A stretch of DNA of 15,746 nt. It comes from Candidatus Uhrbacteria bacterium. Its GTDB lineage: Bacteria; Patescibacteriota; Patescibacteriia; UBA9934. The stretch lies in the NCBI GenBank assembly GCA_903891735.1, contig CAITFQ010000071.1, forward strand, positions 1 to 15,746. The letters run 5' to 3'. The translations under genes and the position numbers were made by a program. Positions within the stretch are counted from its first letter, which is position 1. Each line of letters opens with the position of its first letter. Shown here piece after piece: positions 13,076 to 15,746 of this stretch. The notes below the pieces were generated by a model. That model made no database searches, was not told the DNA's origin, and saw nothing but the letters and a program-made list of their open reading frames with translations.

Positions 13076-13101
13076 AATCAGACAATCGACGACCTGACCC
13101 C
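13076..13101. repeat. Right copy of 26-bp inverted repeat
   Basis: An exact reverse complement of 12185-12210. It lies 21 nt upstream of the transposase ATG and 22 nt upstream of the thyX -35 box, so it may affect both divergent genes. Confidence 0.9.
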
Positions 13102-13106
13102 AGTCC

Positions 13107-13115
13107 TTATCCACA
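13107..13115 (+). promoter_or_regulatory. DnaA-box match TTATCCACA
   Basis: A perfect match to the TTATNCACA DnaA box, 8 nt upstream of the thyX -35. A single box could tie thyX to DnaA, as known for the E. coli nrdAB promoter. Roughly one such match per two windows of this size is expected by chance, so the functional claim is weak. Confidence 0.3.
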
Positions 13116-13123
13116 CCCTTTCG

Positions 13124-13151
13124 TTGACCTCTCGTTCGTGGCGTGTAAGAT
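13124..13151 (+). promoter_or_regulatory. thyX: thyX promoter TTGACC-N16-TAAGAT
   Basis: -35 TTGACC (13124-13129, 5 of 6), 16-bp spacer and -10 TAAGAT (13146-13151), the same -10 hexamer as before the HAD gene. It ends 10 nt before the ATG at 13162, so the transcript would have a leader of only a few bases. This rules out the upstream GTG at 13138 as the start. Confidence 0.55.
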
Positions 13152-13161
13152 GCTGTCAGGT

Positions 13162-14994
13162 ATGTCGCAAACAAGCGCAAAATTTCGTAAGTTGGATCAG
13201 AGTGATCGGCAGGCGACGTTTGCGGTTGTGGCAGATGACGGGACGGAGAGCACGCAAGTCGCGTACGGCGACGGCGCGTTATTACCGTACCGTTCTTTTG
13301 TTAGCGACACGGCTTTTGCGCTGGCCAAACCTTACTTAGTATCGCCGGAGAGCACAGTGACTGCACTCGACATGAAGCGATTACACGGAGTGGCGGGTGC
13401 CATGCTTGCCCGTCAAAGCCGTATTCAGGGCACGGTTGTAGATGTACTCATGAATGAGTTTCTAATTACTACGCCCGAGGAATCGCTGGCCTTGAACGCA
13501 CCTGTTGGCGAACTGAAGACGCAGAAACTCAATGAAATTATTGAGCGTATCCTGATTCAGTACGGCGACGATTCTGTTCAGGAGCTCGAGTGGGCCACTG
13601 TGCTTTTCAATTCGGTTAGCAATTTAGCAACCAAGGTGATTGAGGATCGCAGACTCGGCGGATTTATTGAGCAATCCAGCCGATACGTGTATTACACGGA
13701 ACGTGATCCGGTCACTGGGCGATGGTGGTATTTGCGCGAGGCAGCGATTATGAAGTCGCCGCAAGCGGGGAGTTATGTGGTTTTGATGGACCGGGCATTT
13801 GATTTGTATGCGCGCTTGGTCGACGCCTTAACTGAGTATTACCAGACGGTGAAGCCGGTGGAGACGGCGGAGTATGCGGTGCGGCCAGGAGATGTGACGA
13901 AGCTCAAGCTCGCCGATTTGACCGACGAAAAAGAAATTAAAGAGTTTAAGCGGGTTTATAAGTTCGACTTGAAAACGAAGGCTTGTGATACGGCACGCGT
14001 CGTCCTGCCGGCGTCGACCTTGACCAATGTGGCGATGGTGGCGAATGGTCGGACGTTTGAGCATTTGTTGAAGCGATTGTATTCGTCGGGGAGTTCGGAG
14101 TTTCATGATATTGCGGAGCGGTTGCACGGGACGTTGAATAAGGTGATTCCGAAGTACGTGAAGCGGGCTGATAAGAATGGTGAGGCTTATACGATGGGCG
14201 TCGACGACAGGACGAGAGTGCAGATTGCGACGAAGTTCCCGCAGTTTTTGCAGTTTGAGAAATCCTCAGCCGAGGTGACCTTTGAGGAGTTGCCGGAGAT
14301 TATTGCCGATAACGTGGAGCCGATTGCGCATACCTTGGCGGCAACATATTTTCCATTTACGCGAGCGACTTACCGGACGATGGTCGCAACTTTATCGTTA
14401 AGGCCGAAGAATGAGCTTATCGAATTGTTAAAAGACATTGTTGGCACGAGAGCGACGAGGCGAGATAGAGGAGGACGTGGGCTCGAGCTTGGTTATCCGA
14501 TTACGTTTGAGATTACGGGGAACTTCGGAATTTTCCGTGACTTGCACAGGCATCGGATTATGACGCAGCAGCGTCAACTGCTCAACCCGCATCTTGGGTT
14601 TACGGTGCCGCAGGATATTATTGACGTTGGGCTCGGGGAGGAAGTTAAGAGTTTAATCGATGAGATCGGCAAGCTCTACGACCAGTTAGTCGAGTCCGTT
14701 GGGCCGGAAGTGGCGCAGTATTGCGTGACGTTCGGGCATCATATTCGCTTTACGATGGGCTTCAACTTAAGGCAGGCGCAGCACTTCCTGGAGATTAGAA
14801 CCGTGCCGCAGGGTCATCCGGATTATCGCCGAGTGTGCCAGACGATGGAAAAGATAATTACGAGTAAGGCGCCGTGGCTCAAAGAAGCTGGCTTGTTGGG
14901 ATTTGTCGATCATGCGGATTATCCGTGGAGTCGGGCGGATGCAGAAGCGAGGCAGTCGCAGAAGAGGATTGAGAAAGGGTTGACGGATGAATAG
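13162..14994 (+). CDS. thyX: Tandem-domain FAD-dependent thymidylate synthase
   Basis: Would methylate dUMP to dTMP with methylene-tetrahydrofolate, FAD and NADPH. It has 610 residues, over twice the usual 220-250, and contains two ThyX-like halves. The N-terminal half has 'YGDDSVQELEWA' and 'DRRLGGFIEQSSRYVYY', where canonical ThyX has RHRx7S and E-x-S-x-R-Y. It keeps Glu170, Ser172, Arg174 and Tyr175 but has D-R-R for R-H-R (162-164). It also has 'ARVVLPASTLTNVAMVANGR'. The C-terminal half has 'LHRHRIMTQQRQLL' with intact Arg463-His464-Arg465, but Arg471 and Leu473 stand where Glu and Ser belong. It keeps 'NLRQAQHFLEIR', with the likely substrate Arg546, whose N-half equivalent is Leu. One composite site from both halves is plausible (inference). 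Codon use in the first 600 bases is more balanced than later. Confidence 0.85.
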   Translation: MSQTSAKFRKLDQSDRQATFAVVADDGTESTQVAYGDGALLPYRSFVSDTAFALAKPYLVSPESTVTALDMKRLHGVAGAMLARQSRIQGTVVDVLMNEFLITTPEESLALNAPVGELKTQKLNEIIERILIQYGDDSVQELEWATVLFNSVSNLATKVIEDRRLGGFIEQSSRYVYYTERDPVTGRWWYLREAAIMKSPQAGSYVVLMDRAFDLYARLVDALTEYYQTVKPVETAEYAVRPGDVTKLKLADLTDEKEIKEFKRVYKFDLKTKACDTARVVLPASTLTNVAMVANGRTFEHLLKRLYSSGSSEFHDIAERLHGTLNKVIPKYVKRADKNGEAYTMGVDDRTRVQIATKFPQFLQFEKSSAEVTFEELPEIIADNVEPIAHTLAATYFPFTRATYRTMVATLSLRPKNELIELLKDIVGTRATRRDRGGRGLELGYPITFEITGNFGIFRDLHRHRIMTQQRQLLNPHLGFTVPQDIIDVGLGEEVKSLIDEIGKLYDQLVESVGPEVAQYCVTFGHHIRFTMGFNLRQAQHFLEIRTVPQGHPDYRRVCQTMEKIITSKAPWLKEAGLLGFVDHADYPWSRADAEARQSQKRIEKGLTDE

Positions 14995-15012
14995 AATCGA
15001 TTAAAAGAGAAG

Positions 15013-15046
15013 GCCCGCGACGACGTGATGTCGAACGCGGGCTTTT
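15013..15046. terminator. Bidirectional terminator between thyX and the last gene
   Basis: GCCCGCG (15013-15019) pairs with CGCGGGC (15036-15042), with an inner stem CGAC/GTCG (15021-15024/15030-15033). TTTT follows on the plus strand (15043-15046). On the minus strand the stem is followed by a T-rich tail (TTCTCTTTT). It sits between two convergent genes and can serve both. Confidence 0.85.
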
Positions 15047-15058
15047 ACGAGATGGGGA

Positions 15059-15700
15059 CTAGCCCATGCTGCTTTGACCGGTGTCAGGGCGCTTGGGCTT
15101 TTTGGGCGGCGGTTTGACGTATGAAGTTTGCTGCCACTGCTCCTCTCTGACCAAAATGTTCGCAAAGCGTGCCTCGGGGTAGGGCTTGATGCGATAGTGA
15201 GTTTCGTCGTGAGACATCTCGGTCGGCAGATTGCCGGTCCAGGCGTGGTCGTGCCCGCTGACATGGCGGAGTCGGCCACCGATGCGTTCGATGGTTTCGG
15301 CGACTTCGACCTGGCTGGCAAAGACCTCAATGTTCGTTGCCCGCCAATCTTGCCAGGCGACCTCTTTGCAAGCAACGAACAGTGCTTGGAAGAGGTTGGT
15401 GTTGAGGTAGTCGTCGGCGCCCCAGTAGCGCGTCAGGAGAATCCTCGGCGGCGCGAAGATGATGTCGATTTTCACCAGCTGCAACCAGCCGATGACCCTT
15501 GGTGTGCTGTTGGCGGGGACGTTGAAGGCGGTGATGACGACGCTGTTGCCACCAAAGGCACTGGCGGCGGCCTCGGGTGAGCAAGTGCCGCAGAGGTTGG
15601 GCTTTTCCTGGCGGATGATTTCCTCCAGGATGGCGATGCCTTCGGCCGTGCGGCCTTGGGCGCTAAAGTCCTGCATGATGCCGGTGATGAAGGTTTTCAC
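15059..15700 (-). CDS. Hypothetical protein, weakly GNAT-like
   Basis: 213 residues from a GTG start at 15700, with GAGGT about 4 nt upstream as a modest Shine-Dalgarno. The frame stays open to the window edge, so an earlier start is possible. No family is recognised with confidence. The stretch 'GADDYLNTNLFQALFVACKE' followed by 'IEVFASQVEVAETIERIGGR' recalls the last strand-helix units of GNAT acetyltransferases ('lGg' end), but the acetyl-CoA loop R/Q-x-x-G-x-G/A is not evident. A Cys pair 'CGTC' lies at about 37-40. The C-terminus is a proline/lysine-rich tail ('KPPPKKPKRPDTGQSSMG'). Codons are richer in C and G than in the operons to the left. It ends at the shared terminator with thyX. 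Confidence 0.65.
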   Translation of the reverse strand: MKTFITGIMQDFSAQGRTAEGIAILEEIIRQEKPNLCGTCSPEAAASAFGGNSVVITAFNVPANSTPRVIGWLQLVKIDIIFAPPRILLTRYWGADDYLNTNLFQALFVACKEVAWQDWRATNIEVFASQVEVAETIERIGGRLRHVSGHDHAWTGNLPTEMSHDETHYRIKPYPEARFANILVREEQWQQTSYVKPPPKKPKRPDTGQSSMG

Positions 15701-15746
15701 GATGACCTCGGAGGTGAGAGTTGATGTTGGTCGGCGAAATGCGGAC

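Larger units (their letters stand above)
12185..13101. mobile_element. IS200-like REP-associated transposase element bounded by a 26-bp inverted repeat
   Basis: A 917-bp unit bounded by perfect 26-bp inverted repeats (12185-12210 and 13076-13101) whose outer ends are GGGG and CCCC and which contain GGGGTCAGG. It holds a single Y1 transposase gene on the minus strand. True IS200/IS605 elements carry hairpins, not terminal inverted repeats. Paired REP-like sequences in opposite orientation around the gene are typical of the RAYT group. The unit lies between divergent dut and thyX. G and C are more balanced here than in neighbouring sequence, consistent with later arrival. Confidence 0.8.

Noticed and set aside
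13138..13161. GTG upstream start for thyX adding eight residues
   Set aside because: It lies between the -35 and -10 of the likely promoter and would not be in the mRNA.
13055..13180. 42-residue N-terminal extension of the transposase
   Set aside because: It crosses the inverted repeat and the thyX promoter. Family members start at 'MARPLRIEYPG'.
15705..15715. Small palindrome ACCTCGGAGGT around the GTG-start gene's RBS
   Set aside because: Only four base pairs with a three-base loop. Too weak to claim regulation.

Overview
The window looks like a compact bacterial chromosome segment, most likely from the Patescibacteria (Candidate Phyla Radiation). The basis is inference from gene content. 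There is a threonyl-tRNA synthetase without its TGS domain, a double-length ThyX, and a single-pass baseplate-J-like surface protein of a kind common in these genomes. There is also a MiaA with the extended 'IPHWG..DLV' region, very tight gene packing, and few Shine-Dalgarno sequences. TGA is used as a stop and TGG as Trp, so the code appears standard. No tRNA, rRNA or CRISPR array was seen, and no stretch over about 300 bases lacks a gene.

Left part (1-2944): a possible gene tail at the edge, then a tight run of plus-strand genes. These are a HAD-family phosphatase-like protein, a HIT-family nucleotide hydrolase/transferase, a heme-oxygenase-like diiron protein (TENA/CADD type) and a RhuM-Fic/Doc protein. 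Next (2981-6104) come a membrane-anchored baseplate-J-like protein and thrS. thrS has its own sigma70-type promoter and a T-box riboswitch leader with a threonine ACC specifier, an antiterminator and a terminator. Its transcription probably ends at a strong hairpin that lies inside the convergent gene on the other strand.

Middle (6101-8671): a minus-strand proline-rich hypothetical gene, then a divergent hypothetical gene with unusual codon use, a strong ribosome binding site and its own terminator, then miaA. miaA and gatB converge and overlap by four bases, exactly as thrS does with its convergent neighbour.

Right part (8668-13054, minus strand, transcribed right to left): an IS200-like REP-associated transposase element, dut, two overlapping polytopic membrane proteins and gatB. 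The transposase element is bounded by a perfect 26-bp inverted repeat and sits directly on the dut start codon. Divergent from it is a 610-residue tandem ThyX. dut makes dUMP and ThyX turns dUMP into dTMP, so the element has landed between two consecutive steps of thymidylate synthesis. A shared bidirectional terminator separates thyX from a last minus-strand hypothetical gene at the right edge.

Two kinds of gene start are visible. Several promoters place an extended -10 (TGnTAAGAT, TGCTATACT) so close to the ATG that the mRNA would be leaderless or nearly so. The compositionally distinct gene at 7048 has a textbook Shine-Dalgarno instead. The plus strand is G-rich over C in both gene orientations, except in the 7048 gene, the transposase and the first part of thyX.

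The best leads are the tandem ThyX, whose two halves have lost opposite parts of the active-site signature; the compact transcription-terminating threonine T-box; and the transposase frame that runs out of its own inverted repeat and stops in the dut start codon.
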